From NCBI RefSeq assembly GCF_025463825.1, contig NZ_JAODBG010000130.1, forward strand, positions 1-45,372: a DNA stretch of 45,372 bases, in the 5' to 3' direction. Each line of letters begins with the position of its first letter. Within the stretch, counting starts at the first letter, position 1. The position numbers were made by a program, and so were the translations under genes. The notes under the pieces were generated by a model. It searched no databases. It saw only the letters and a program-made list of their open reading frames with translations, and was not told the DNA's origin. Positions 1 through 8,472 of this stretch are shown here, piece after piece. Source of the DNA: Cryobacterium sp. (GTDB lineage Bacteria; Actinomycetota; Actinomycetes; Actinomycetales; Microbacteriaceae).

Positions 1-601
1 GGTAGCCGGTGACCAGGTCGGCCTCGGGCTCAGTGGAGAAGAGCCCGTCACCGTGCTCGGCGGCGAGGGCGACGGACTGGGGCCCGCTCACCGCGACGGC
101 CATGGTGGGCCGCACGTCGGGCAGGTCGAAGATGCGGGCGTCCTCCAGCTTGAGGTAAGAGCCGTCGTAGTTCTGGTAGCCGCCCTGCCAGAGCAGCCGG
201 ATAATGTCCAGTGCCTCGTCGAAGGTGGCGTGCCGCTCGTGGATGCCGGGGAAGCCGCGGCCCACAATGTGCTCGTTGAGGCGTTCACCCGAGCCGACAC
301 CGAGGGTGAAACGATTGTCGGAGAGGAGCGCGAGGGTGGCGGCGGCCTGGGCGATGATGGCCGGGTGATAGCGCACGCTCGGACAGGTGACACCCGTGGC
401 GAGCTCAAGGGTGGTGGTCTTCGCGGCGATCGAGCTGAGCACGTTCCAGACGAACGGTGAGTGGCCCTGAGCCTCCACCCAGGGGTGGAAATGGTCGCTC
501 ATCTCCACGAAGTCGAAGCCCGCCTGTTCGGCGCGCACGGCCTGGCGTACGAGTTCTTTCGGTCCGAATGCCTCGGCGATCAGCTTGTATCCGATTTTCA
601 T
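1..601 (-). CDS. LLM class F420-dependent oxidoreductase, 3'-truncated by window edge
   Basis: About 200 N-terminal residues of a bacterial luciferase-like (LLM) TIM-barrel oxidoreductase; the C-terminus lies outside the window. The start ATG is at 601 (protein begins MKIGYKLIAEAFGPKE). Family motifs are visible: SDHFHPW near residue 36, RYHPAIIAQAAATLALL near 77-93, and GVGSGERLNEHIVG near 101-114, the segment that in this group lines the deazaflavin pocket. It resembles the F420-dependent glucose-6-phosphate dehydrogenase-like subgroup. The likely cofactor is F420 and the reaction a hydride transfer on an unknown substrate. A second, more divergent member lies at 26004-26978 and shares the RYHPA and GSGE.NEHI motifs. 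Subfamily and substrate cannot be settled from the visible part. Confidence 0.85.
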   Translation of the reverse strand, partial: MKIGYKLIAEAFGPKELVRQAVRAEQAGFDFVEMSDHFHPWVEAQGHSPFVWNVLSSIAAKTTTLELATGVTCPSVRYHPAIIAQAAATLALLSDNRFTLGVGSGERLNEHIVGRGFPGIHERHATFDEALDIIRLLWQGGYQNYDGSYLKLEDARIFDLPDVRPTMAVAVSGPQSVALAAEHGDGLFSTEPEADLVTGY

Positions 602-1034
602 TCCCCAAAACTACGTCGGGCCGCCGAGCTCGGCAAGGCATTGACAACCGCCGATGGAGGCGGCAAACGACATCCAGTTCCCGCCTGGCAACGAACGTTT
701 ACAAGGATTTAGTTCGGTGATAAGGACCCGATCCCCAATCCCATCCTTTTCATCTCACCTTGTCCTTTTTTGCGCGCCCAGCTGCCTCGACGCTTCACTG
801 AGCCGAGAGCCTGCACCGACGGAGTCCCGGCCGGACACGAACCGTCATCTCCGCGCCGGCGAAGGAGCCGCTGCCTGAGTGTCCTCCGCATGACCTCGCT
901 CGCCTCCTCCTCCGTTGCCACCGCCGACCACGCCAGCCTGGCCGCGCGCAGTTGTTCCCGTTGATTCAGAAGGTCAACGTCGATCACCTCACCGATGCCG
1001 GGTGGAGTGACTACCAGTACTGGGCCGGAGCGGC
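602..1034. other. 433-bp intergenic region, no convincing gene
   Basis: This lies between the start of the LLM gene (leftward) and the 3' end of the BTAD regulator (leftward), so it should hold the LLM promoter and the regulator's terminator. No strong inverted repeat was found. Near 962-1037 on the plus strand a 25-codon stretch ends in a stop and contains WSDYQYW, faintly like the N-terminus of YoeB-type toxins. It has no clear start or Shine-Dalgarno site and is too short to call. Other open frames here lack coding character. Confidence 0.4.
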
Positions 1035-4000
1035 TTAGTTCGTCCTCGCCCACGGCTTCGCCGTCAGGGGGACCTCGTCCGCCCAGTAGCCCCGAAACGT
1101 GCCCGGCGCGATGGTCAGCGTTTCGGCGTCTGCCCGCACATCCGCTTCGAAAGCCACGACACCGACGCAGATTGAGCCGCGCTCAACACCGAAGCGCACG
1201 TGCCCGCCCGCCCGCGTGTAGGTGCCGGCGCACAGCGGCTCCCCTTGGCCCCGCATCCGCCAGTCCCATGTCCCGTGGGCCATCCGCAATGTCATCGTCC
1301 CCGTGTAGGTGGGGATCTGGTCTTCGATGGTCGCCTCTGAGGATTCGTCAAGGGGCGCGCCGATTCGTGAGCTTGCCAAGGCTGTCATCTCCGCGATGAG
1401 GTCCTCCGTATTCCACCGCACCTGGTAGGCCCCGTCGAGGTCCGAGGTGTCATCGCGCCGTGCCGGGTCGAGATCGGCGAGGTACGGGCACTCGCGGTCG
1501 GCCCAGAATCGCTCGCAGTCCGTCAGCGTGAACCCGCGGGTCAGCGAAGCGCGGGCCAGAGTCACGAGCTCGTCCGGGTCGACCGTGTACGCAGTCTCCG
1601 CTGGGCCAGCGACTGCCGTCACTCGCCCGTCGTCTCGCCAGCGCAGCGAGTCGGCTGCGCTCGGCTGTGGGGCTTCCTGGAGGAGCACGCCGCTCGCAGC
1701 ATCCCAGATCCGGATCACCTCCTCGCTGCCGCTGGTGGCGAACATCGATCGGTCCGGGGACATGGCCACCGCGGTGACGGTTCCCTCGTGGATGCGATGC
1801 GAGACGGATGTCGGTGTCAACGTCGCGGCATCCAGGCGCACGAGGTCACCCCCGCCGTTCGCCCGGAAGTCGCTGACCGCGAGCAGGTCGCCGCCGGTGT
1901 CGAAGCCGACGAAGGTGAGGTTCGTCGCGGTGACGTTGAGGAACGCGTCACGCAGCGTGCTGCCGTCGGCGGCGTCGAGCGCGACCAAACGACTGTCAGC
2001 GGTCGACACGATCACTTCTTCACCGGTCGGATCGACGATCGCGTCGACCGCTCCCCCGTGGACATCGGTCGACCAGAGGGATCTGCCGTCTGCCGCGGTG
2101 AGCGCGACCTCATCCGCATCGGATACCGACACGCGTCGGCCAGTCGCCTCCGCGGATGCCGACGCCGGGTTCGACTCGTGGGTCACGGTCTGCCCACGGT
2201 TCGGGTCGATCACCATCGCTTCGGCGCCATCGCCCCGTGTGACGGCCGCCAGCCCTGCTCCGCCGAGACTGACGTCACCGGTTCCCACCCCGGGGTAACT
2301 GAAGATCTCCTGGCCGGTCGCCGTGTTCCACTCGCGAAGCACACCGTCCCGCCCCGATGTCCACGCCGAAGCGCCGTCGGAGGAGAGAGCAGCGGTGACC
2401 GTGGCTCCACCCGCGGGCATGACGATCGTCGCGCGCACCTCTCCTGACGGAACATCCAGCACGGACAACGGCTCTCGACCGGCGAGGAGGGTCGCTCCGT
2501 CGCCGGAGATCGCTCGCGGTTCCGAATCCGGCACCGCTAGCACGGTGTGCAGGCTGTTCGTGTCGACGATGCGAAGGTCCGACCCGTCGGGGAAGGCTGC
2601 GATCGAACCATCGGCTGACATGACCGGCGGTGCACGGAATACGCTCTCCGTGCTCAAGGTCGTCGACTCCCCGGTGGCACGGTCGAAGAGAACGACGCGG
2701 GTGAAGTCGTTATACCCCTCCCAGACGCACTCCCCGTCCGTCATCGCGGAGACGGGAACCCGCAGCAGGATGTACGCGTCGGTCACCGCCGCTGGGTAGC
2801 CGCCGCAGCGGCCGACGTCGATCATCTCGATCAGGTTCCCGGTTCGCCTGTCGTGGATCGCGATTCCTTTTGTGCTCGGCTCGTCGGCCGGGTTGCCGCC
2901 GACGCGGCGTTCGTTGTCGGCGTCGTGGATCACGCCCCACAGGACTTCCGTGCCGTCCGGACTGATTATCGGACGCACGATCCAGGAGGATGCCTCGGCG
3001 TCGGGCAACCGCGATGTCCACACCTCGGTACCGCTCGCGGTGTCGAACAGGGTGACCTCGCGGGAGACTCCGCCTCCCGGTTCGCCTCCGGCGAGGGCGA
3101 GCTGGGTGCCGTCTGGGGCCAACGAACCGGTGAGCCAGCCGATTCCCTCCACCGGAGCCATGCGGCCGCCCTCCCGCACTGCACTCAGGGCGGTTTGCAG
3201 CGCGGAGAGGGTGCGCACCGAGCGGTCCCCGTCGTTCGCAGCGGCTACGGCTAGGAGAAGAGCCAGGCTCGAATTCTCATCGACCGCACCGACCGCCGAT
3301 GCGGCGAGCTCCTGCGCCCGGGCGGTTCGAGCCTCGGCGTCGGCCCGGCCGGACTGGATCACGGCGGCGCCGGCACCGATCACCGCTCCGATCGCGAGCA
3401 CGGCGACACCCCCGAGCAGTGCGCGAAGCCGGATGTTGGCCCGTCGCTGACGGGTTGACTCGACGTGCGCCGCCTCCAGAGCGGTAGCCTCGGCATCCTG
3501 ACCACGCTCAAGGAACTGTTCCTCGGTCGGGCTGAGGGCCGGATTCTCGCTCCTGCGCCAATCCCTCGCGGCGGCCAGTCTCGCGCCTCGGTACAACTCG
3601 GTGTCGGGCCGTCCCATCTCGTCCCACGCATCAGCCGCCTGTTCGAGGTGTCGGCGGAGCCGCTGACCGTCCACATCGTCCTCGAGCCACCCGCGAAGCC
3701 TCGGCCACTCTCGGGCCAGGGCTTCGTGAGCGATCTCGACGGCATCCTCGTTGCTGGTAACGAGCCGGGCGCCCACAAGCTTCTCGATCAGCCGCTCGCG
3801 CGTTGCATCGCCGACGATCGCGCCCCGGGCCATTCGCGAACGAACCGGCTCCCCGTCCTCCCCCGGCCCGACCAGTCGCATCATGATCTGCCGGAGGATG
3901 TCGCGCTCACGGACGGGCGAGTCCTGATAGACGATCTCTGCGGACTGTGCGACCGCCCCCCGGATTCCGCCGGACGCGCGGTAGCCGGCGACGGTGAGCG

Positions 4001-5438
4001 TACGATCCTCCCGCCGCTCCCACGTCTGTTGCAACGCATGCGAGAGGAGGGGAAGGTAGCCCGGTTCACCTTCGACTTCTCGCACGAGCACGTCGACCAG
4101 GCCTGGCTCAAGGCGAAGTCCGGCCTGTCGTGCCGGCTGCTCGATGGCTGCCCGGAGCTGGACCTCGTTCATGCGCTTGAGGAGGTAGAGCCCACGTTCC
4201 ACCAACCTGGCCAGGTCGGGGTAGGCGGACACATCTCCCAGCCGATCGGCACGCAGGGCGAGAATGAGCGGGCCACTCTGCGCGTGCCTGGTCAACGCGG
4301 CGAAGAACTGGTCGCGCTCGCTGCCGTCGGCGCACAGCGTGACCGCCTCCTCCGCCTGGTCGACGACGAGCACACAGCCTGTAATCGAAAGCTCACGCGA
4401 CACCGCATCCAGTGCTCGCATCGGGTGAGGACCGGGCGTGATCACGCACACGGCCCGTCCCTCGCGACGCAGGCTCGGCGCGATCCCGGCCCGCACCAAC
4501 GACGACTTGCCCGAGCCCGACGGGCCGGCGACTATCAGCACTCCTGCCCGGGTCAGTGTGAGCGCTGCCTCGTCGATCTCGAGATCGCGCCCGAAGAAGG
4601 ACTCGGCGTCGTCGCGGTCGTAAGAGAGGAGACCTCGGTAAGGGGAGCGCCCGTTCGGCTGCGTGGCCACGGTCGTGGAGAGTGAGGGTTCGTGACGGAG
4701 AATCGCTCCCTCGAGCGCGACGATGTCAGGACCAGGATCGAGCCCGAGCTCCGTGATGAGCAGTGAGCGCGCCTTGCGAAGAGTATGAAGGGCATCGGCT
4801 TGCCGCCCGGCTTGATACTGTGCCTGTGCAAGCAAGGCCCAGCGGCGCTCGCGAAGAGGAGATGCCGACACATTCGCCTGTGCGTCGTCGAGCGCTTCCC
4901 GGTATCGACCGGCTTGGAGCAGAGCTTCAAGGCGCAGATCCTCCGTATCGAGGCGCAGCGTGTCGAGTCGCTGTGCCTCCGTCCTCCCCGGCTCCCAACC
5001 AGCGAGGTCCGCGAACGCGTCGCCGCGCCATAGGTCGAGTGCCTCGGCCGCGACAAACGCTGCCCGATGGGGATCCGCGAGCGAGATCAGTTCCCGCGCG
5101 CGCGAAACCAAACGCTCGAACCGTCGAGCGTCGATGTCGTCGGGGGCCGTCACGAGGCGATATCCCGAATAACCCGTCTCGATCGCGTTGGGGCCGAAGC
5201 GGCGGCGCAAACGCACGACGCATCCCTGCACGACTTTTGCGCTCGAACTCGGGGGATCGGCGCCCCAGAGAGCGTCCGCCAGAGTGTCGGCGGGTACTGA
5301 AGATCCGGCCCGCATCGCCAGCACCGACAGCACGATTCGGTCGCGTGGCGCCACCGGGGTCGCACCGTCGTCAACGACGAGGGGACCCAGCACGGAGATC
5401 GTCACCTGGTCAGTATCGTCGTCCCCCCGATACCGCAC
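1035..5438 (-). CDS. BTAD/SARP-type regulator fused to nSTAND NTPase, TM helix, beta-propeller and C-terminal lipocalin-like domain
   Basis: Predicted 1467-residue one-component regulator. Residues about 12-100 form an OmpR-like winged helix (ISVLGPLVV start), and about 100-252 are the BTAD helical domain (ELGLDPGP at its end). An nSTAND-type P-loop NTPase follows: entry motif SPYRGLLSY near 265, Walker A GPSGSGKSS at 305-313, Walker B VLVVDQAEE at 356-364. One hydrophobic helix (about 672-693) precedes a long region of WD40/PQQ-like repeats (about 740-1270). The last 120 residues look like a small beta-barrel (lipocalin-like) domain. The topology suggests cytoplasmic DNA-binding and NTPase parts with an external sensor. 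The GTG at 5438 gives the longest frame; a GTG at 5405 (VTISVLG) fits the usual BTAD start better, and neither has a strong Shine-Dalgarno site. It is divergent from the SGNH lipoprotein. The target is unknown. Confidence 0.85.
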   Translation of the reverse strand: MRYRGDDDTDQVTISVLGPLVVDDGATPVAPRDRIVLSVLAMRAGSSVPADTLADALWGADPPSSSAKVVQGCVVRLRRRFGPNAIETGYSGYRLVTAPDDIDARRFERLVSRARELISLADPHRAAFVAAEALDLWRGDAFADLAGWEPGRTEAQRLDTLRLDTEDLRLEALLQAGRYREALDDAQANVSASPLRERRWALLAQAQYQAGRQADALHTLRKARSLLITELGLDPGPDIVALEGAILRHEPSLSTTVATQPNGRSPYRGLLSYDRDDAESFFGRDLEIDEAALTLTRAGVLIVAGPSGSGKSSLVRAGIAPSLRREGRAVCVITPGPHPMRALDAVSRELSITGCVLVVDQAEEAVTLCADGSERDQFFAALTRHAQSGPLILALRADRLGDVSAYPDLARLVERGLYLLKRMNEVQLRAAIEQPARQAGLRLEPGLVDVLVREVEGEPGYLPLLSHALQQTWERREDRTLTVAGYRASGGIRGAVAQSAEIVYQDSPVRERDILRQIMMRLVGPGEDGEPVRSRMARGAIVGDATRERLIEKLVGARLVTSNEDAVEIAHEALAREWPRLRGWLEDDVDGQRLRRHLEQAADAWDEMGRPDTELYRGARLAAARDWRRSENPALSPTEEQFLERGQDAEATALEAAHVESTRQRRANIRLRALLGGVAVLAIGAVIGAGAAVIQSGRADAEARTARAQELAASAVGAVDENSSLALLLAVAAANDGDRSVRTLSALQTALSAVREGGRMAPVEGIGWLTGSLAPDGTQLALAGGEPGGGVSREVTLFDTASGTEVWTSRLPDAEASSWIVRPIISPDGTEVLWGVIHDADNERRVGGNPADEPSTKGIAIHDRRTGNLIEMIDVGRCGGYPAAVTDAYILLRVPVSAMTDGECVWEGYNDFTRVVLFDRATGESTTLSTESVFRAPPVMSADGSIAAFPDGSDLRIVDTNSLHTVLAVPDSEPRAISGDGATLLAGREPLSVLDVPSGEVRATIVMPAGGATVTAALSSDGASAWTSGRDGVLREWNTATGQEIFSYPGVGTGDVSLGGAGLAAVTRGDGAEAMVIDPNRGQTVTHESNPASASAEATGRRVSVSDADEVALTAADGRSLWSTDVHGGAVDAIVDPTGEEVIVSTADSRLVALDAADGSTLRDAFLNVTATNLTFVGFDTGGDLLAVSDFRANGGGDLVRLDAATLTPTSVSHRIHEGTVTAVAMSPDRSMFATSGSEEVIRIWDAASGVLLQEAPQPSAADSLRWRDDGRVTAVAGPAETAYTVDPDELVTLARASLTRGFTLTDCERFWADRECPYLADLDPARRDDTSDLDGAYQVRWNTEDLIAEMTALASSRIGAPLDESSEATIEDQIPTYTGTMTLRMAHGTWDWRMRGQGEPLCAGTYTRAGGHVRFGVERGSICVGVVAFEADVRADAETLTIAPGTFRGYWADEVPLTAKPWARTN

Positions 5439-5446
5439 AACGCCGT

Positions 5447-5464
5447 TGATACCGGCCTGATACC
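5447..5464. promoter_or_regulatory. Tandem TGATACC direct repeats, candidate SARP operator
   Basis: TGATACC occurs at 5447-5453 and again at 5458-5464, exactly 11 bp apart; a third GATACC lies at 5429-5434. SARP-type regulators bind heptamer direct repeats with 11-bp (one helical turn) spacing, and these repeats sit between a BTAD regulator and its divergent neighbour. An inverted pair, CCACTC and GAGTGG, lies just beyond them (about 5463-5495). Autoregulation and/or control of the lipoprotein is inferred. Confidence 0.4.
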
Positions 5465-5546
5465 ACTCCGGAACTGCGCCGACACCGAGTGGAGTGATAG
5501 TGGCCTGACCCGGACGTCGAAGCCGGCAACGAGAAGGAGCGACATC

Positions 5547-6395
5547 ATGAAGAGACGGCAGATCAGCATCGCCTCGCTGGGAATCGTGCTGGCAATCACC
5601 GCGTCCGGCTGCACCGTGAACCCGTCATCCGCGACCGCACCACACGCAACACAGACGCCTGACGACTCCGCACCAACCCGCACCGTGGTGGTCATCGGGG
5701 ACTCGATTCCGTTCAACTCCCCAGACGACTGCCCCGGCTGCGTGGGATTCGTTGAGAGCTACGCAGAAGCACTGAGCGACAGCAGTGACGAGATTTACAC
5801 GGCGGTGAACCGTTCGCGGCACGACGGCGCGCGCGTTTCCGATGTCCTCGACGAGGTAGAGAGTGGATCGCTGGACGAAGCACTCTCCAACGCTGACGTG
5901 ATCATCGTCTCGGTCGGCTACAACGACCAACCACCCTACGGCGACGGCTCCTGCTACGACGAGGCCATCGACCTCGACACGGTCAAGGGTGCAGCCGAAG
6001 CGCTCAGTGCGACTACCGCCGATTGCATCGGCACCCAGACTGCCACAGCGGCCGCCAACCTGGCAGACCTGCTCGGAGGCGTGCGGGGGCTTGCACCGGA
6101 TGCGTCGATCCGGGCCCTCACCGCCTACAACGCCTGGACCGGTTGGCCGGACTTCGAGGCTCTCGGAGCAGAGACCGCGGGATCTGCATCCCGGACGGTT
6201 GCCGCCGGTCTTCTCGCGTGGCGGACCGTAGTGTGCCACGAGGCGGAAAAAGTCGGAGGCGACTGCGTCGACCTCCTCACCGCCTTCAACGGGACGGACG
6301 GACTGACACCGTCAGGTGATTTGCTGGCCGAGGACTACACCCATCCATCGCAGAAGGGCAACGAGCTGATCCGCGACCTGCTGCTGCAGCGGTGA
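5547..6395 (+). CDS. SGNH/GDSL-hydrolase-family lipoprotein
   Basis: 282-residue exported lipoprotein. The N-terminus MKRR, a hydrophobic stretch and the lipobox ITASGC predict lipidation at Cys22. A Thr/Ala/Pro-rich spacer precedes an SGNH hydrolase fold: block I VVVIGDSI with nucleophile Ser53, block III VGYNDQP with Asn126, and block V DYTHPSQKG with Asp263 and His266. Such enzymes hydrolyse esters (lipids, acetylated glycans, arylesters); the substrate cannot be read from sequence. Several Cys residues (DDCPGC, GSCYD, DCIG, VCHE, DCVD) suggest disulfides outside the membrane. The Shine-Dalgarno AAGGAG stands about 8 bases before the ATG. It is divergent from the BTAD regulator, which may control it. 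Confidence 0.85.
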   Translation: MKRRQISIASLGIVLAITASGCTVNPSSATAPHATQTPDDSAPTRTVVVIGDSIPFNSPDDCPGCVGFVESYAEALSDSSDEIYTAVNRSRHDGARVSDVLDEVESGSLDEALSNADVIIVSVGYNDQPPYGDGSCYDEAIDLDTVKGAAEALSATTADCIGTQTATAAANLADLLGGVRGLAPDASIRALTAYNAWTGWPDFEALGAETAGSASRTVAAGLLAWRTVVCHEAEKVGGDCVDLLTAFNGTDGLTPSGDLLAEDYTHPSQKGNELIRDLLLQR

Positions 6396-6464
6396 CAGTA
6401 CCCCGCCGCGCTGCCCGAGCCACCGGAAGCCGAGCTCAGTGGACGCACCGACGAGCGCACGGAT

Positions 6465-6536
6465 AGGCGGACTATCTCGGGGAACGCCGCATCCGCTGCC
6501 GCCGGAGACGGCGTGTCGCGACATTCTCCGCCTTTG
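6465..6536. repeat. Imperfect palindrome, family A copy 1
   Basis: An inverted repeat with outer arms AGGCGGA and TCCGCCT and further imperfect pairing inward. It resembles the better-preserved copy at 9794-9868: both carry an ACGCCGCATCCG-like loop side and end ATTCTCCGCCTTT. It lies about 70 bp behind the stop of the SGNH gene and just before the truncated ABC ATPase. It could act as a terminator or a REP-like element. The remainder of 6396-6616 shows no gene. Confidence 0.55.
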
Positions 6537-6616
6537 CGACCGCAACCGACTTGGAGCGGGAGGCAAGCTCACTCGGGTACAGCTCGCTCAACGGTGGAAC
6601 TGAGCTTCCCCCCAGG

Positions 6617-7249
6617 GCCGGCCAGGTGCTGCTCGACGGCAAGCAGGTACACCGGATGCCCGCCAGGGAGCTGGCCCGCACGATGGGGCTGCTCCCCCAG
6701 TCGCCGATCGCGCCCGAGGGCATCACCGTGGCCGACCTGGTGGGCCGCGGCCGCAACCCGCACCAACGGATGTTCTCCCGCTGGAACACGGAGGACGACG
6801 AGGCCGTGGCTGCGGCCCTGGACGCCACCGACACCGCGGTGCTCGCAGACCGGTCGGTGGACGAGCTCTCCGGCGGGCAGCGGCAGCGGGTGTGGATCGC
6901 GATGGCGCTGGCCCAGCAGACCGACCTGCTGCTGCTCGACGAACCGACCACCTTCCTCGACGTGAGCCACCAGGTGGAGGTGCTCGACCTGCTCACCGAC
7001 CTCAACCACAGCCGGGGCACCTCCATCGTGATGGTGCTGCACGACCTCAACCTCGCCGCCCGGTACGCCGACCACCTGATCGCGCTGGCCGACGGTGGGG
7101 TGCACGCGGTGGGCGGCCCGCACGAGGTGCTCACCGAGGAGACGGTGCAGGCGGTCTTCGGCCTCACCAGCCGGGTGCTCGAGGACCCCACCTCGGGTCG
7201 CCCGATGATGCTGCCGATCGGCCGGCACAACGTGGCCGTTTTCGTCTAA
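6617..7249 (+). pseudogene. Fe-siderophore/cobalamin-type ABC transporter ATPase, N-terminus missing
   Basis: The frame resembles FecE/FepC-type ATPases of siderophore, haem or B12 importers but begins inside the domain at AGQVLLDGKQV. The Walker A motif and about 40 preceding residues are absent. What follows is intact: Q-loop LLPQSP, signature LSGGQRQR, Walker B LLLLDEPT, D-loop and the H-loop His in VLHDLN, then a normal C-terminus. The open frame extends upstream to a GTG/ATG near 6551, but that part has no ATPase homology. No permease or binding-protein gene is adjacent. Without Walker A it should not hydrolyse ATP, so it is probably a remnant of a lost iron-uptake operon; the break lies close to palindrome 6465-6536. 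Confidence 0.8.
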
Positions 7250-7290
7250 GACGGGTTCATCGGGAGGGGCGCGTTCGCGCAAGGTCCGAC

Positions 7291-7317
7291 TTGGCACTCT
7301 CAATGTACGAGTGCTAA
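7291..7317. promoter_or_regulatory. CIRCE operator (HrcA site)
   Basis: The sequence TTGGCACTC, 9 bp, GAGTGCTAA matches the CIRCE consensus (TTAGCACTC-N9-GAGTGCTAA) at 17 of 18 arm positions. It lies 55 bp upstream of the Hsp20 start codon. TTGGCA at 7291 with a weak -10-like CTAACA 17 bp later suggests that the operator overlaps the promoter. HrcA repression with heat induction is the established role of CIRCE. Confidence 0.93.
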
Positions 7318-7372
7318 CATTTTTCCTGAAAGAGCCAGTCAGGCTCACTATTTAGGAAGGGGAATCCTCATT

Positions 7373-7801
7373 ATGGCAATGTCTTTCGATCCTTTCAGCG
7401 AGCTGGACCGCCTCACCGGCGACCTCCTGCAGTTCCGTCCGGGCGCCCGATTCATGCCCGTCGACCTGTATCGCGAACGGGACCAGTACGTCCTCTCCGC
7501 CGACCTTCCCGGGGTGGACCCCGGCTCGGTCGATGTCGACGTGGATGGCCAGCTGCTCACGATTCGTGCCACTCGCACGGCCACGGCGCAGGACAACGCC
7601 AAATGGCTGGCGCAGGAGCGCCAGCACGGCGCTTACCTCCGCCAGTTCAGCCTGGGCGACGGCGTCGACTCGAGCCGAATCTCGGCCAACTACGCCAACG
7701 GGGTGTTGTCCGTGGTGATTCCGGTCAGCGAGAAGGCCAAGCCGCGCAAGATCCAGATCGAAACGGGCGCCCCGGCGGAGGCGACGTCCATCACCGCGTA
7801 A
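7373..7801 (+). CDS. Hsp20/alpha-crystallin family small heat-shock protein
   Basis: 142-residue small heat-shock protein, an ATP-independent holdase chaperone of the cytoplasm. A short N-terminal arm (MAMSFDPFSELDRL) precedes the alpha-crystallin domain: MPVDLYRERDQYVLSADLPG (about 28-47), then beta strands with the conserved tail motif ANGVLSVVIP, and a short C-terminal extension. The usual C-terminal I-x-I/V is represented by KIQIE. The length is typical of actinobacterial Hsp20 (about 140-150). An AGGAAGGGG Shine-Dalgarno site precedes the ATG; a second ATG two codons in is also possible. It is monocistronic, with CIRCE upstream and an intrinsic terminator downstream, so HrcA-controlled heat induction is strongly suggested. 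Confidence 0.95.
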   Translation: MAMSFDPFSELDRLTGDLLQFRPGARFMPVDLYRERDQYVLSADLPGVDPGSVDVDVDGQLLTIRATRTATAQDNAKWLAQERQHGAYLRQFSLGDGVDSSRISANYANGVLSVVIPVSEKAKPRKIQIETGAPAEATSITA

Positions 7802-7855
7802 GCCCGAAACACCGAAACAGTCTGGCGGGGCGCCCGCCGGACGACGCACGATGAG

Positions 7856-7893
7856 AAATGGTGTGAACGACCAGTGTCGTTCACACCATTTTT
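7856..7893 (+). terminator. Rho-independent terminator behind hsp20
   Basis: A perfect stem of at least 15 bp (AATGGTGTGAACGAC pairing with GTCGTTCACACCATT), a 4-base loop CAGT and a T-run. It is the only classic U-tract terminator noticed in the window. It could serve both the Hsp20 gene and the convergent DUF1905 gene because its arms are flanked by A and T runs. Confidence 0.92.
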
Positions 7894-7944
7894 CGTGCCG
7901 GACCGCCTACCTCACCTTGCTCCGGACGAGACCGTGACCGGCTA

Positions 7945-8232
7945 CTACGTCAGCCGTTCGGTAAGCCGCACGGTGACAGCGTCCCCGATCTCCTTGCCGA
8001 GCTTCTTCCTCAGCTTGGCGCTGATGGAGATCATGTGGCCGCCCGAGCCGGTCGGCATCAGCGCGACCGTGAGCGGTTCGGCATCCACTCTGGACACCAC
8101 CTTCACGGCCTTGCCGGTGCCGAAGAACTCCACCGATCCAGGCACTTCCACGCACGACCAGACATCACCTTTGACATCGACCCCGATCGGGCCGGTGAAT
8201 ACGAATTCGATGGGACCGATGTCTGTGCTCAT
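7945..8232 (-). CDS. DUF1905 domain-containing protein
   Basis: 95-residue protein. The start at 8232 (MSTDIGPIEFVFTGPI) is chosen because GAGGAG stands 8-9 bases before it; the frame stays open to 8298 without coding-like sequence. The pattern fits DUF1905: a small beta-barrel opening with FTGPIGVDVKGDVWSCVEVPG, a middle KAVKVVSRVDAEPLTVALMP and the closing motif GGHMISISAKLRKKLGKEIG, followed by a basic-acidic tail. The family's function is unknown; members occur alone or fused to YdeI-type domains. It converges on the Hsp20 gene across the terminator. Confidence 0.8.
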   Translation of the reverse strand: MSTDIGPIEFVFTGPIGVDVKGDVWSCVEVPGSVEFFGTGKAVKVVSRVDAEPLTVALMPTGSGGHMISISAKLRKKLGKEIGDAVTVRLTERLT

Positions 8233-8285
8233 AACGGGGATCTCCTCGGGACGTGGGCGCGTGATCCCACTCTGACGGATGCCTC

Positions 8286-8400
8286 CCCCGCGCGGCAAGG
8301 CCGCTTACCGCGGCGCGGGGATGAGGGCCATACTCTGTGCAGGTGAGGCGAGAAGGAACCCCTAGAGAAAGGGGCCCCAGCCCCGGGTTTCTCTCACCTG
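8286..8400. promoter_or_regulatory. Structured intergenic/leader region upstream of the redox-enzyme gene
   Basis: Two potential hairpins lie between the divergent DUF1905 and redox genes. The first pairs CCCCGCGC (8286-8293) with GCGCGGGG (8313-8320). The second is larger: CAGGTGAG near 8340 can pair with CTCACCTG ending at 8400, with AGAGAAA/TTTCTCT and GGGGC/GCCCC inside. CCCCT/AGGGG pairing inside the same stretch would exclude part of the large stem. This could be an attenuator or simply promoter-region palindromes; no known riboswitch class was recognised. Confidence 0.35.
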
Positions 8401-8472
8401 CCCCCTGTTAGGATTCCCATTCGGCGATGCAACCACGGCGCAGGAAGCCGGTCGATCAGAGAGGTGCTCCAC

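Noticed and set aside
962..1037. Short plus-strand stretch with WSDYQYW resembling the start of a YoeB-type toxin
   Set aside because: Only about 25 codons, no Shine-Dalgarno site, no antitoxin frame beside it, and overlap with the 3' end of the BTAD gene on the other strand.
6551..6616. Upstream extension of the ABC ATPase frame as a true N-terminus
   Set aside because: The residues show no similarity to an ABC ATPase start and cannot supply Walker A.
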